Origin: Hordeum vulgare subsp. vulgare
Lineage: Eukaryota; Streptophyta; Magnoliopsida; Poales; Poaceae
Assembly (NCBI RefSeq): GCF_904849725.1
Contig: NC_058521.1
Location: forward strand, 560,872,176 to 560,936,175
Direction of reading: 5' to 3'
Length of the DNA: 64,000 nucleotides
This document shows, piece after piece, positions 24,425-35,112 of the stretch; position 1 is the stretch's first letter; every line of letters starts with the position of its first letter. Both the position numbers and the translations under genes were made by a program. The notes beneath the pieces were generated by a model. The model was not told the origin of the DNA. It searched no databases and saw nothing but the letters and a program-made list of their open reading frames with translations.

Positions 24425-26204
24425 TGTTGGAAATATGCCCTAGAGGCAATAATAAAATGGTTATTATCATATTTCCTTGTTCATGATAATCGTCTATTGT
24501 TCATGCTATAATTGTATTAACAGGAAACAGTGATACATGTGTGAATAAATAGATCACAATGTGTCCCTAGCAAGCCTCTAGTTGGCTAGCTCGTTAGTCG
24601 ATAGATGATCATGGTTTCCTGATCATGGGCATTAGATGTCATTGATAACGGGATCACATCATTAGGAGAATGATGTGATGGACAAGACCCAATCCTAAGC
24701 ATAGCACTAGATCGTATTGTTCGTATGCTAAAGCTTTTCTAATGTCAAGTATCTTTTCCTTCGACCGTGAGATTGTGCAACTCCCGGATACCGTAGGAGT
24801 GCTTTGGGTGTATCAAACGTCACAACGTAACTGGGTGACTATAAAGGTGCACTACGTGTACCTCTGAAAGTATCTGTTGGGTTGGTACGAATCGAGATCG
24901 GGATTTGTCACTCCGCGTGATGGAGAGGTATCTCTGGGCCCACTCGGTAGAACATCATCATGAGCTCAAAGTGACTAAGGAGTTAGTCACACGATGACGT
25001 GCTACGGAACGAGTAAAGAGACTTACCGGTAACGAGATTGAACAAGGTATAGGTATACCGACGATCGAACCTCGGGCAAGTTCTATACCGACAGACAAAG
25101 GGAATTGTATACGGGATTGATTGAATCCTTGACATCGTGGTTCATCCGATGAGATCATCGTGGAGCAAGTGGGAGCCACCATGGGTATCCAGGACCCGCT
25201 GATGGTTATTGGCCGGAGAGGTGTCTCGGTCATGTCTGCATGTCTCCCGAACCCGTAGGGTCTTCACACTTAAGGTTCGATGACACTGAGGTTATAGGGA
25301 ATTGTTATACGAGGTTATAGAAAGTTGTTCGGAGTCCCGGATGAGATCCCGGACATCACGAGGAGCTCCGGAATGGTCCGGAGGTAAAGATTGATATATA
25401 GGACGGATGGTTTCGGACACCGGAAGTGTTTCGGACGTCACCGGTAATGTACGGGGACCACTGGGACCACCGGAGGTGGCCCCGGGTGTCCACCGGAAGG
25501 GGGCAACGACCTCGGGAGGCTAGATGGGCCAAGTGCGGGAGGGAACCAGCCCCTAGGTGGGCTGGTGCGCCCCCCACTCAGCCCATGGCGCAAGAAGAAG
25601 GGAGAGGGGGGGGGGAGAACCCTAGCGCATGTGGGCCTAAGGCCCACTAGAAGGGTGCGCCACCCGTCCTCCCCCCTTGGCCACCGCACCTCCCCCCATC
25701 TAGGGCTGCCGCCCCTCCCAGGAGAGGGAAACCCTCAAGGGGGCGCATCCCCTCCCCCCTATATATAGTGGGCACTTTTGGCCTTTTGAAGACAGAGTTT
25801 GCTCTCTCCCTCGGTGCAGCCCTGCTCTTCTTTCTCCTCCTCTCTACCGGTGCTTGGCGAAGCCCTGCCGGGAGACCTCGTCTCTGCATCGACACCACGC
25901 CGTCGTGCTGCCAGAGATCTTCCCCAACCTCTCCCTCCTCCTTGCTGGATCAAGGTGCGAGAGACGTCACCGGGCTGCACGTGTGTTGAACGCGGAGGTG
26001 CCGTGGTTCGGCACTAGATCGGAATCACACCGCGATCTGAATCGCCGCGAGTACGACTCCATCAACCGCGTTCTAGCAACGCTTCCGCTTAGCGATCTTC
26101 AAAGGTATGAAGATGCACTCACGCCTCTCTCGTTGCTGGTCTCTCCATAGGAAGATCTGAATATGCGTAGGAATTTTTTTGAATTTATGCTACGTCACCC
26201 AACA
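24425..26204 (+). repeat. 3' LTR of outer Angela element
   Basis: This 1780-bp LTR follows the polypurine tract and ends cacccaaca at 26204. It is the partner of 5010-6788: both carry the same block before the TATA box and differ only by scattered substitutions and small indels. Confidence 0.9.
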
Positions 26205-27650
26205 AAAAAGAACTAAAGCAATTAAGTGGTCCATGGTGTTGGAGAAATAAAGAGTGTTCCAAAAAATTAAATGAAAAAGAAAGAAAGGGTATTCTAAAAA
26301 ATAAGTAGGGACGAGAAGTAAAAGTGAAGAGGAATGAGAAAGAAGAAGGTGAGGCATCGACGATGAACACACTAATGTTGACTTGTTGTGGGTTCACGCA
26401 ATGAAACAGGTTGACAAAGAGGGTAGGAGTAGGCGATGTGGGTAGGATGAGTAAGAGAATAACGACACTTATTCCATCTAGCAATGAATGGTATGTGGGC
26501 TGGAGGTATAGCTTATTGGTCACTAGAAATACGTTCGCGTTGCCACTCGCCTCCAACGCGAGTGCGTATTTGCAAAGTTGAATGGACCTTTGAGAATGAT
26601 CTCTATAGTTATTTGTTGTTGTCAATAGTATGCTTTAGTTTAAACCACTTTATTATATTGTAAACATGATTTTTTTCATCCATGTTGCAATGCATGCCAA
26701 AGATGAGGTGAACATCCTCTGGTTTTAAAGGAGGTGCCTCGAGTGAGAAATATCCCGCTATGGCGGAAAACCGAGCGGAAAGGGGGGTTCTGATAGAAAA
26801 GGGAAGGTGTGTCATGGAATGGGAGATTTTTGTTGGACTCAGGTGTTAGAGATAACAATTCACATAGCCCGTAGAAACGCACGAATGTTCTGCTAGTCTA
26901 TATAATATGTCACACGTGGCTTCTCGTAGCAATCCGAAAGTGTTCTCTTTGGCTACATTGCACCCATCCTCTAAAACACCATGCTCCCTAATTTGAAGTA
27001 TCTCAAATTCAGTTGAGGACAACATTGTCTATTTGGGCATTCGATGTTGACTCGGTCGCACCCCTGGGTCTGCACTATTTTATGTGGGGTCTTGATGTAA
27101 GTGGCACGGTGTTGTGGGCTTGGTGGTCTTTTCCTTGGTGAACGACGCTGCCTATGGAGTGGCGGCTGGGTATTTCGTTGCTGGTCGTGTGTCCATCGAT
27201 GGTCAGTGATTCGTGTGGAAAAGGAGAGGGGCTGAGTTGAGCTGCAGCGTGGTGGCCAGCATTTGTCGCTTGTGGGTCGAGCGTTCGGGTTGTTTCCCCC
27301 TTCCGTTCTTATTGCTAGTGGGCAAATTGTTGAGTTAAAATTTGAACTGACGCCCGTGTTGTTGTGGGAGCGATTCTTTCAGCTTTTGCCTCTCTCTCGC
27401 CTCCTTACCTCCGGATCTGGATGGCGGCTGGATTGCCCGATCCCGCTCAGATCGGTGTTGGCAGTTGTATAACGGGGTTGCAGGGATGAAGGCGTATCAT
27501 GGTGGGGAGTTGCTTCTCCTAGGTTCGGATCTACTATTATTATACCGAAACCACCTCTAGCAGATGTCGTCGTTGTGCCTCTTCTCTAGCATCGATATTA
27601 TAGGCGCTCTTCTAATCCATGGTGTTACTATTATCTGACATTGGAGAGTA
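26205..27650. other. Host spacer, no supported gene
   Basis: Short A-rich repeats follow the Angela insertion, including a gagtgttccaa word also present just left of 5010. A 45-bp inverted repeat lies at 26527-26571. Frames at 26185-26625 and 26609-26882 (-) show no domain and look fortuitous. Confidence 0.5.
26527..26571. repeat. Short hairpin-forming inverted repeat
   Basis: aaatacg and tcgcgttg on the left pair with caacgcga and cgtattt on the right. They are separated by an 11-base loop, with a small asymmetric bulge between the two stem blocks. It may be the core of an old foldback element. Confidence 0.5.
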
Positions 27651-27654
27651 ACTA

Positions 27655-27885
27655 CTCCATCCGTCACAGTTTAGAAAGCGTGTATAGGAATTATCTGAAA
27701 TCTAGATGGTTATTGATTGGTTATAAGATGGGTTAAAAAATAACATTCACACTATGCATGTATATAAAAGTAGTACAACGGAATACTAATTAGCTGTTAG
27801 GATTAAATGCAATGCGGCTTAAACCTTCTCTATTATGAAAATGCACGTAAATTTAACCGTGTTCTCTAAACTGTGATGGAGGGAG
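27655..27885. mobile_element. Stowaway-like MITE
   Basis: This 231-bp element has terminal inverted repeats ctccatccgtcacagttta and taaactgtgatggagggag. The left flank is TA; the right flank reads TG, a decayed TA. It is non-coding. Confidence 0.8.
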
Positions 27886-27889
27886 TGGC

Positions 27890-28500
27890 GATTTCTCTTA
27901 AATGTCAGTATATGATCCATCTCGTTTTAGCCTACAAACTATAATATCCAAAGTGCATTTAATTTGCATTGAAATACACATTACAAAACCAAGTTGACAC
28001 CATACTGTCTTTGAGCACTTTTCCCCAAACTTTCACATCAGACAACATTGGAACATGAAGGTGTATCTACAAATTATGAGTTACCCGACAGCATGGGGTG
28101 TTCAGTACGGCCTGCTTCTTGGTAGTGAATTGCTTTGGTCAATCTTGAGTTTTTTATCAACAGTACTCTGGTCAACCTTAATTAGGAGAAGGACCGGGTC
28201 CATGGAGGCCTAAAGGCACAACCCGTAGAACAGACCAGGTCCACAATATATTATCCATTTGTCTTTTTTTTTTACATGTAAACCATAGAATAATAGTTCT
28301 ACGCTATACTTTCATTAATCAAAACAAAGTATGTTACAGAGCGAGAGAGAAAAAAAATAGGAAACAAAAAAACTGACAACTAAAACAGGTTTATCCAATG
28401 CGACTTCTTGGGGAAAAAACCATTGATGTATAAGTTAAGAGTCTATCAACCGAGGAAGAGTTTGAACATGCTTCTCTTTTATATTGTACCATCGGTCCCT
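27890..28500. other. Host spacer, no gene seen
   Basis: AT-rich sequence with a poly-T tract near 28267. No domain-bearing frame is seen on either strand. Confidence 0.5.
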
Positions 28501-28514
28501 CATGACGCGGAGAC

Positions 28515-28827
28515 GGACGCTCGCTGCCTTCGAGGGAAGAACACCAAAGTGCTCTAGCTTGTCATTAAGCAGTCGGAGCACGAGGCAAAGGGGGCAGCGA
28601 CGGAGGCAACTAGGGTCGCCAAGTTAAAGCAGGAGCAGGAATAGATGGTCCGTCTGATGAAGAGGCTCATCGTCCTCTCCGACTTCGACGATGAAGACCG
28701 CGATAACTGCAATTCTTCCTCCGATGACCAAGACCGTCCCCAGCCGCGGGCAGCTAGAGCTGTGCCGGCGAGGGAAGTGGTTATCTCCTCCCTGCACGCC
28801 CCCTCCGCATGTTTATATCATTTATAG
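28515..28827 (+). pseudogene. Fragment of an acidic Ser/Asp-rich hypothetical protein
   Basis: One frame reads through EHEAKGAATEATRVAKLKQE, a stop, then MVRLMKRLIVLSDFDDEDRD and a Ser-Asp-rich stretch. The block is GC-richer than its surroundings. This Lys/Glu-rich plus LSD/D-E-rich pattern is typical of low-complexity hypothetical proteins frequent near transposons in grasses. There is at least one further in-frame stop upstream (about 28554). I do not assign a function. It is probably a decayed gene or transposon ORF piece. Confidence 0.35.
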
Positions 28828-29238
28828 TTGTAGAAATATAAAGACTATATCGGGTAAACTTGAAATGATCTTTTGGATAATGGTTGGAGTCAATCTTGCG
28901 TTTGTTCACATTCGATTTTGCTTTCCAACGTTTGATGACATAGTGTAACTCAACGTTGCATATAGGGTGTTAGATATGAGATACGCGGATGTAGAGAGAT
29001 AAATATGAGATGTGCCCGCAGACGCGTTCAGCTTGTCCACGGGCGTTTGAGGGGCCGAATTAGCCCATCGCGGTAGATGCTCTTTCCTAAGCATGCGTCG
29101 GTGTGAGTAGAGCACTATTTGGATCTAAAATCAGCTAAACGAACTTGGCTGCGTACTCGTAGGAGTACATATTTGAATAAAAGAACGAACATAAATGTTG
29201 AAAGGAAAAGTTCATGTCGCTCCTGTTGAACTAAACTG

Positions 29239-29674
29239 TGTTGGAATTAAATCCGATGTCCGGTCTGATTACAAATATGTATAAGAGTCTAACTAGTACA
29301 GGAATCCATTACCTAGTAGGATTGGTACTGGCCGTAGACTAGCTCTTATATATACGATGTAATGCCCCTGTATCACCGTAAGTTAAGAAGACAAAGCAAT
29401 AAAGAATCAGGAACGATATGCCCATGTTGCAATCCAATTTTATGTGTACGTAACGTGTGTTTTCGGCCGGAATCGATCCAGCAAGAAGGATCGTGGTGGC
29501 TGTTGTATACGTGCATATTGCATATTGGAGACTAGCTTTGGACCACGGTTACAGCTCGGCGCAAAGGAACTTCATCGAGTTCGTCAACGAGCTTTGTTCG
29601 TCTTCGTCATCGTCCGTCGTCGTCAATCGTCGCGTGTCGTGGGAAAGTACTTTGCGGCACGGTCTGGACCAACA
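29239..29674 (+). repeat. 5' LTR of the 29-33 kb copia
   Basis: This 436-bp LTR starts tgttggaattaaatccgatg and contains tatatatacgatg (about 29347), a likely TATA box. It ends ggaccaaca, followed at 29676 by ttggtatctagagc, the Met-tRNA-type primer site. Confidence 0.9.
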
Positions 29675-29717
29675 ATTGGTATCTAGAGCAAGGTTGATTT
29701 TCTAGTAATGGAAGATC

Positions 29718-32700
29718 ATGTCGGAGGACGACAAGGCCCAGCAGCTGGCGGCGTACACCGGTGCGGCTAAAGTATTTGCTGCTCCGGCGAGTTCATTGTA
29801 CCCACGATTTGACCGTGAGAACTTCGGGGTCTGGAAGGCCCTGATGGAGTGTGGTCTCCGCGCCAACGTGTTGTGGGATGCAGTCGATCCAGGAGGCGAC
29901 GCTTTCAAGAAGGAGGGAGCTGAGCATCGGAAGGATCGGCAGGCGGCGTCGGCGATTTATTCGGTGATGCCGATGGATGTCCTTCAACACGTGGTCGCCA
30001 AAGAAAAGGCGAAGGAGGTGTGGGATATCTTGGAGCTCATGTTCGAGGGACACGACCACGTCAAGCAAGCCAATCTCCATACTCTCTTAAGAAACTATGA
30101 GACTTTGGTCATGGGCGACAATGAGTCCGTGGACGCGTTCGCTTCACGCGTTGCTACTCTCGTCAATCGGATCCACGCACTTGGAGAAAACCTCACGGAG
30201 GCCTCGGTTGTCCGTCGGTTCTTGCGCGCGGCTCCTCTCCGGTACCTGCAAATTGTCACGGCGATCGAGCAGTGCGTCGATCTCGCGACCCTGTCCATTG
30301 ATGATCTCGTCGGACGCTACAAGGCTCACGACGAGCATATGCGGTACAGTCTCGGGGACGGGTGGAACGATGAGCATGTCATGCTCACACGGGCTCAGTG
30401 GCAGGCGCTGGACTCAAGGAGAGAAGGTGAGGGCTCTAGCAGTTACGTTCGCCAAGATCGCGTGCCAAACGAACAAAGTCAGAAGGATGTCAGTGATGGC
30501 GTTCTAAAAAAGAAGAAGAAGTTCGACAAGCGCAAGATCAAGTGTCACAATTGTAGCATTATGGGGCACTTCAAGTCGGAGTGCAAGAATCGCCCAAAGG
30601 AGAAGGCGCTCATGGCCCAGCAAGGAGATGAAGGTGATATGATGTTGATGTGTGAACTCGTGGACGAGGAGGATCCGGTTCTTCAAGTGTTGGCTAAAGA
30701 AATTGCCGCACTCAGTGAAGGAAAAATTTGCTCTCAAGATCATGGATCGGAAACTCGTGTCGACGCCACATATACGGGGAGTGATTCCGAAACTTACATC
30801 AATGCTACAGGTGTAAGTATAAACTTCGCTAGAGCAAAGAAAGCATTCATTGTATGCGCTCGGTCATGGAGAAACAGTCTTCGTCATCCATGTTTAGAGA
30901 ATACAGAGGCGTACGTGGCACCAGAAGTCCACAAAGAAACAATATACACAAGTGCAACTGCTCTTGATGGAAAGATAAATACGTATACAACGACAAAGAT
31001 ATCGGATGCTGGTATAACGTGTGCTGAAAGTCACAGGCGAGAGGAGCACGTCGTTCTGTTCGGTGGCACTAGAAGTGGAGACGTTGCATTTGTGGATACG
31101 GAGGTAGCAGCGACTGGTGCTACTGTTTGTAGCTCCACAAGCACGCGAGCTTGCCCTGAAGAAGGCCGAAGCCAAACTTTGGTTGGACTGGACACTAGAC
31201 CAGGAAGGTCACGTGTAGGGGGTGCTGCACGTGAAGTTGTGGCAGACGATTTGTACACTGAAGAAGATTCTTCAGCATCACCTTTGAGCGTAATGAAGGA
31301 AAAGGCATCATCATCTACACCCAAACGTCTACAACCTGTGTTTGACATACATCCGGAGAAATATCTTCGGACAATTCACCCGGAAATGGTTAAAGGGAGT
31401 GGGCGATGGTGTGTAGCAAGAGTCGAGGAACCGGCAAAATTCGAAGACGCAAATACGAAGGAGTATTGGCGTCATGCTATAAAAGAAGAGTTAGGGGTCG
31501 ATACATGACAACAATGCATGTGAGATTGTGAATCTTTCCAACAATGAAAAAATCATGGAGCTCAAGTGGGAATTTACGATCAAGAAAGAAGCTGAAGGAA
31601 ATTGTGTGAAGCACAAGGTGAAGCTAGTGGCCAAAGAGTACATGCAAGATGAAGGTGTGGACTTCGAAGAAGTGTTCGTTTCCATTGCTCGGATGGAATC
31701 GATGAGATTACTCATCGCTCTCGTGGCTCAAGAATCATGGAAGATACATCACATGGATGTAAAATCCTCGTTTTTGAACGATGAGATAGAAGGAGATGTG
31801 TATGTGAATCAACCACCGAGCTTCATCAAAGAGGGAGAAGAACACAAGGTATTGAAGGTACACAAAGTTTTGTATGGGCGACGGCAAGACCCTCGGACAT
31901 GAAACATCAAACTTGATCGGACTTTAATTTCTCTTGGATTTGAGAAAGCCCCACTCGAGCATGCAATGTACAAGAGAGGTAAAGGAAGGGATCGTCTACT
32001 AGTTGGAATCTACGACGACGATCTATTGATTACTGGAGCAGATGAAGAGGTGATTGCAAATTTCAAGCTACAAATGAAGGAGTTTTTCAAGATGGATGAT
32101 CTAGGTCTTTTGAGTTGCTACCTCGGACCAGAGGTACATCAAAAGCCGGAAGGGATCACACTATGCCAGGAGGGATACGCAAGGAAAGTACTTGAAAGCT
32201 GTGGCATGAAAGATTGCAATCCAATCAATGCTTCGATGGAACCTCGTCTTGAGTTGAGCAAGGAGGAGATGGTGAAACTACTCAGCTACAGTGATAGTGA
32301 CAAGGAAGGAATTGTTGACGGCCGTAAGAGTACCTCGGACGTGGCATATTTCCTTGATGGAAGCATAGCACGCTCACTATCACGAAAGCAGAAAGTGGTG
32401 ACATCGACTTTAAGTGAAGTAGAGTGTCAAGGTGTGTGGCTAGGAAGGCTACAAGGTGATCTCATGGATCGAGATCCGCAACGAGTGGTGCTCAATGTTG
32501 ACAGCGAGTCTATATTTTTTCTACGCGGGGATCCAGTGCGGCATGACAGGAGCAAGCACATTGATATGATGTATCAGTACATGAAGGACTATGTGGAAGA
32601 AGAGAAAACGGTTGTCAACTACAATCGCACCGATGATCAGCTAGCACACATCCAAACCAAGGCTTTGGATCGAGAGAAGATCATGAAACTACAAAGAAGA

Positions 32701-32724
32701 ATCGACGTTGGAACTGTAACATAA
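29718..32724 (+). pseudogene. Copia gag-RT-RNase H polyprotein lacking protease and integrase
   Basis: A 596-codon frame from 29718 carries a gag domain (FDRENFGVWKALMECGL near residue 33) and knuckle CHNCSIMGHFKSEC near residue 275. About 200 residues of low-complexity sequence follow, with no DSG/DTG protease or DDE integrase signature, and then the RT entry (WRHAIKEELG). A frameshift near 31497 moves RT to the next frame (KLVAKEYMQDEGVDFEE). A TGA lies at 31900-31902. RT then continues with YDDDLLITG, where the family has Tyr-Val-Asp-Asp. RNase H follows KLLSYSDSD directly, so the usual linker of several dozen residues is also lost. The element cannot move by itself. Confidence 0.85.
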
Positions 32725-32747
32725 CGACTTTGTGTTTAGGGGGTGAT

Positions 32748-33172
32748 TGTTGGAATTAAATCCGACGTCCGGGTCTGATTACAAGTATGTATAAGAGTCC
32801 AACTAGTATAGGAATCCATTACCTAGTAGGATTGGTACTGGCCTTAGACTAGCTCTTATATATACGATGTAATGCTCCTGTATCACCGTAAGTTGAGAAG
32901 ACAAAGCAATAAAGAATCAGGAGCAATATGCCCCTGTTGCAATCCAATCTTGTGTGTACGTAACGTGTGTTCTCGACCGGAATCGATCCAGCAAGAAGGA
33001 TCGTGGTGGCTATTGTATACGTGCATATTGTATATTGGAGACTAGCTTTGGACCACGGTTACAGCTCGGTGCAAAGGAACTTTGTCGAACTTTGTTCATC
33101 TTCGTCATCGTTCATCGCCGTTGGTCGTCGCGTGTCGTGGGAAAGTACTCCGCGGCACGGTCTGAGCCAACA
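32748..33172 (+). repeat. 3' LTR of the 29-33 kb copia
   Basis: This 425-bp LTR is paired with 29239-29674. It is shorter mainly by a small deletion near 33090, and scattered substitutions separate the two. The target duplication aactg follows. Confidence 0.9.
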
Positions 33173-33177
33173 AACTG

Positions 33178-33375
33178 TTCACGCTGTCCGAAGAATTCAC
33201 ACATCATGCATGCTTGATGCTCTTGGACGACGTCAACTTGATAGTGGAAGAAACTCCAGACAATGCAAATGACTACATGAATGAGGTCCTTATCTATCTT
33301 GAAACACTAGTATCAACAGCTTCGGAGATTTTACCGCTAGAAGCTTTGTACAAGGTTGTCTCTAGTGCAGTGAGC
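33178..33375 (+). pseudogene. SEC15: SEC15 (exocyst EXOC6) gene copy, part 1
   Basis: The frame reads MLLDDVNLIVEETPDNAND from 33217, then MNEVLIYLETLVSTASEILP and EALYKVVSSAVS up to 33375, where a copia LTR starts. This matches the C-terminal region of SEC15/EXOC6, an exocyst subunit that tethers secretory vesicles at the plasma membrane. The frame continues in phase at 43234. The upstream two-thirds of the protein is not present in the window. Left of 33178 is another copia, and beyond it (about 29227) the same phase has a stop. The copy is therefore 5' truncated as well as split. Confidence 0.85.
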
Positions 33376-33506
33376 TGTTAAACACGGAAGTTAGTTTAGA
33401 TATGGTAGTTAGAATAACTATCATATTGTTGTAACAACCTTGTAATCTGGCTTTGCCAAAGGTGCCCTAGATGCGCCGAACCCATCTCTCTTTCTCTAGT
33501 TTCACA
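33376..33506 (+). repeat. 5' LTR of the short-LTR copia (TATA region deleted)
   Basis: This 131-bp LTR lacks about 39 bp that are present in the 169-bp partner (after gccctaa, near 43150). The missing piece contains cgtatataaata, the only TATA-like motif of the LTR. Confidence 0.9.
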
Positions 33507-33544
33507 TGGTATCATGCCTCTGTGCTTAAACAGCCTCGATCATC

Positions 33545-33733
33545 ATGGGCTCTCCCTCCGCCGCCAACTCCTCCTCCTCCATCATGGGTGCCCTCACCCT
33601 TACCGCACCCCTCCCCTCTCCGGCGACTTCTTCCATCCCAACTCCTCCACTCATTCCAGCTCTCAGCCTCTTCTTCCACCTCCAGAAAAATTGTTTGCAG
33701 CTCAAATCCGTGTTCTTGCTCATTTGGCTGTGA
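33545..33733 (+). pseudogene. Gag start of the short-LTR copia
   Basis: The frame begins MGSPSAANSSSSIMG, a Ser/Pro/Ala-rich leader typical of copia gag starts, 39 bases after the primer site. The copia character fades by about residue 45 and the frame closes at 33733. The break to the gypsy remnant lies somewhere in 33660-33760 and I cannot place it by eye. Confidence 0.5.
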
Positions 33734-34044
33734 TTTTCGATCTCTTTGCTCAAAGCACCATTCTCCGAACGGTTTTGGGGAAATTGCTCCTTGGTAAGTG
33801 ACTCCTCCATTGGTCCAATTAGTTTTTGCTCTAATGCTTTATCCTTCGCGAATTCTTGCTACCTTGGTGACCCTGTTCTTGAGCTAGAAATGTTGATTTT
33901 AGCTGGTTCCAAGTAGTTTTAGCGCGTGATACGGTCTCTAGGCACGAGTAGGACTAGTTGCTACAAGTTGGGTTGATCCTTGTTCACTTTTCTTTCTAAG
34001 TCTCTAAAATTTTTAGAATTTTTCAGAAGTAGAAAAGGGAAAAG

Positions 34045-35112
34045 ATGAGGAGGTTCTTGAGAGGCTCTTCAAGCCGTAACCCCAAGGAGGACGAGAAGAA
34101 TCACCCCAAGTACGCAGTCCCTCGAGTCACAGAAGTTCGAGCGTGCGAGTGGCCAAGTGATGAATTTTTGCACGCAGCCGGACTTTATGAAGACTTTTAT
34201 TACTTGGTGGAGAACGCAGGTCTTACTGCGTTCGTTGAAGATAAGTGCCCACAATATCTCCTCCTCACCAATATTTTCATTCAAACCTTCAACTTTTATC
34301 CGAGGAAGAATCCTCCCATGGTTGAGTTCATGATATACGATGTTCCCCAGTGCATGACGCTGCAGGATTTTTGCAATGTATGCAAATTACCTTATGTTGG
34401 GGATATCCATGACCCTCGTCCACGTGACTTGGAGGATTCCATTGGTTCTATTGCTATTGGGGAGGAGAGAGGAGTGTCTCGCGCTAGAATTGCTAGCATA
34501 CATTTTCCTGTGCTTCGGTACATCTCACTATTTGTGGGAAGATGTTTGATTGGCCGTGGGGAGGCTGGATCACTTAGTTCTCCAGACCTTGCGGTTCTGC
34601 GCGAAGGCCTTTATAACGATAAGACTTATAGCTTGGGCGCTATAGTAGCTCAACGGTTGAACCTGAACCGTTCCAAGGGTGTCGTCTATGGAGGTATCTA
34701 TGCTACCCGTCTTGCTAGACACTTTGAGATACCCATTAGACTGGGAGAGGAAGGAGAGATGCTTCTCCCTGAGAGATATCTGGATTATTATAGCATGGTT
34801 CGCCATGATTTTCTGGATAGAGATGCTAGTAGACGGATGATTTATAACCTGGTGTTTAGTCATGGTACTTGAGAGACTATTACTTTGCCTGCTCCTTCTT
34901 TGTTTGATCTTCATGGAGGCAGATACACTATTAAGCACGCGGACATGTACGCGTATTGGGGCTTGGCCCAACCACAGGCGCCCGTGCCCAAGCCGCCAGT
35001 TGAGTACCAGACACCAGTTTATCAGTGGGAGCCAGAGGAGCTCACACAGCAGTGGCATCCACAGTCTGCTCCGGAGTATCCTGGAGCTGGTTATTTCTCA
35101 CCTTGGGAGTAG
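34045..35112 (+). pseudogene. Gag-like protein of an Athila-type gypsy element
   Basis: The frame opens MRRFLRGSSSRNPKED and carries motifs EFMIYDVPQCMTLQDFCNV (about residue 95) and RMIYNLVFSHGT. It is interrupted by TGA at 34870-34872. It resumes in the same phase with ETITLPAPSLFDLHGG and ends in a Gln/Pro-rich tail (YQWEPEELTQQWHP) at 35112. This is the pattern of gag-region proteins of large non-autonomous Triticeae gypsy elements. No zinc knuckle is seen. The stop is probably a single base change, since both sides keep phase and family character. Confidence 0.65.

Larger units (their letters stand above)
5010..26204 (+). mobile_element. Outer Angela-type copia retrotransposon (nested, chimeric)
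   Basis: The outer boundaries are a TG...CA LTR at 5010-6788 and another at 24425-26204. These two share features the middle LTR (17431-19157) lacks, for example the ccatctagggctgccgcccc block before the TATA box, so they are the true pair. The flanking 5-mers are ataaa and aaaaa, an imperfect target duplication with one mismatch. The leader runs to 8026, where a gypsy element interrupts it. The rest of the internal region is supplied at 19158-24424 after a second Angela LTR. The structure implies nested insertion followed by recombination. Angela/BARE elements encode gag-protease-integrase-RT-RNase H in one frame; here that frame is broken. Confidence 0.85.
29239..33172 (+). mobile_element. 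Complete but defective copia element
   Basis: LTRs at 29239-29674 and 32748-33172 begin tgttggaattaaatcc and end ccaaca. The flanking 5-mers are identical (aactg at 29234-29238 and 33173-33177), so this is one intact insertion. A primer site (ttggtatctagagc) follows the 5' LTR and a tract with gggggtga precedes the 3' LTR. The internal region holds gag, RT and RNase H but no recognisable protease or integrase. It is therefore probably a non-autonomous derivative mobilised in trans. Confidence 0.9.
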
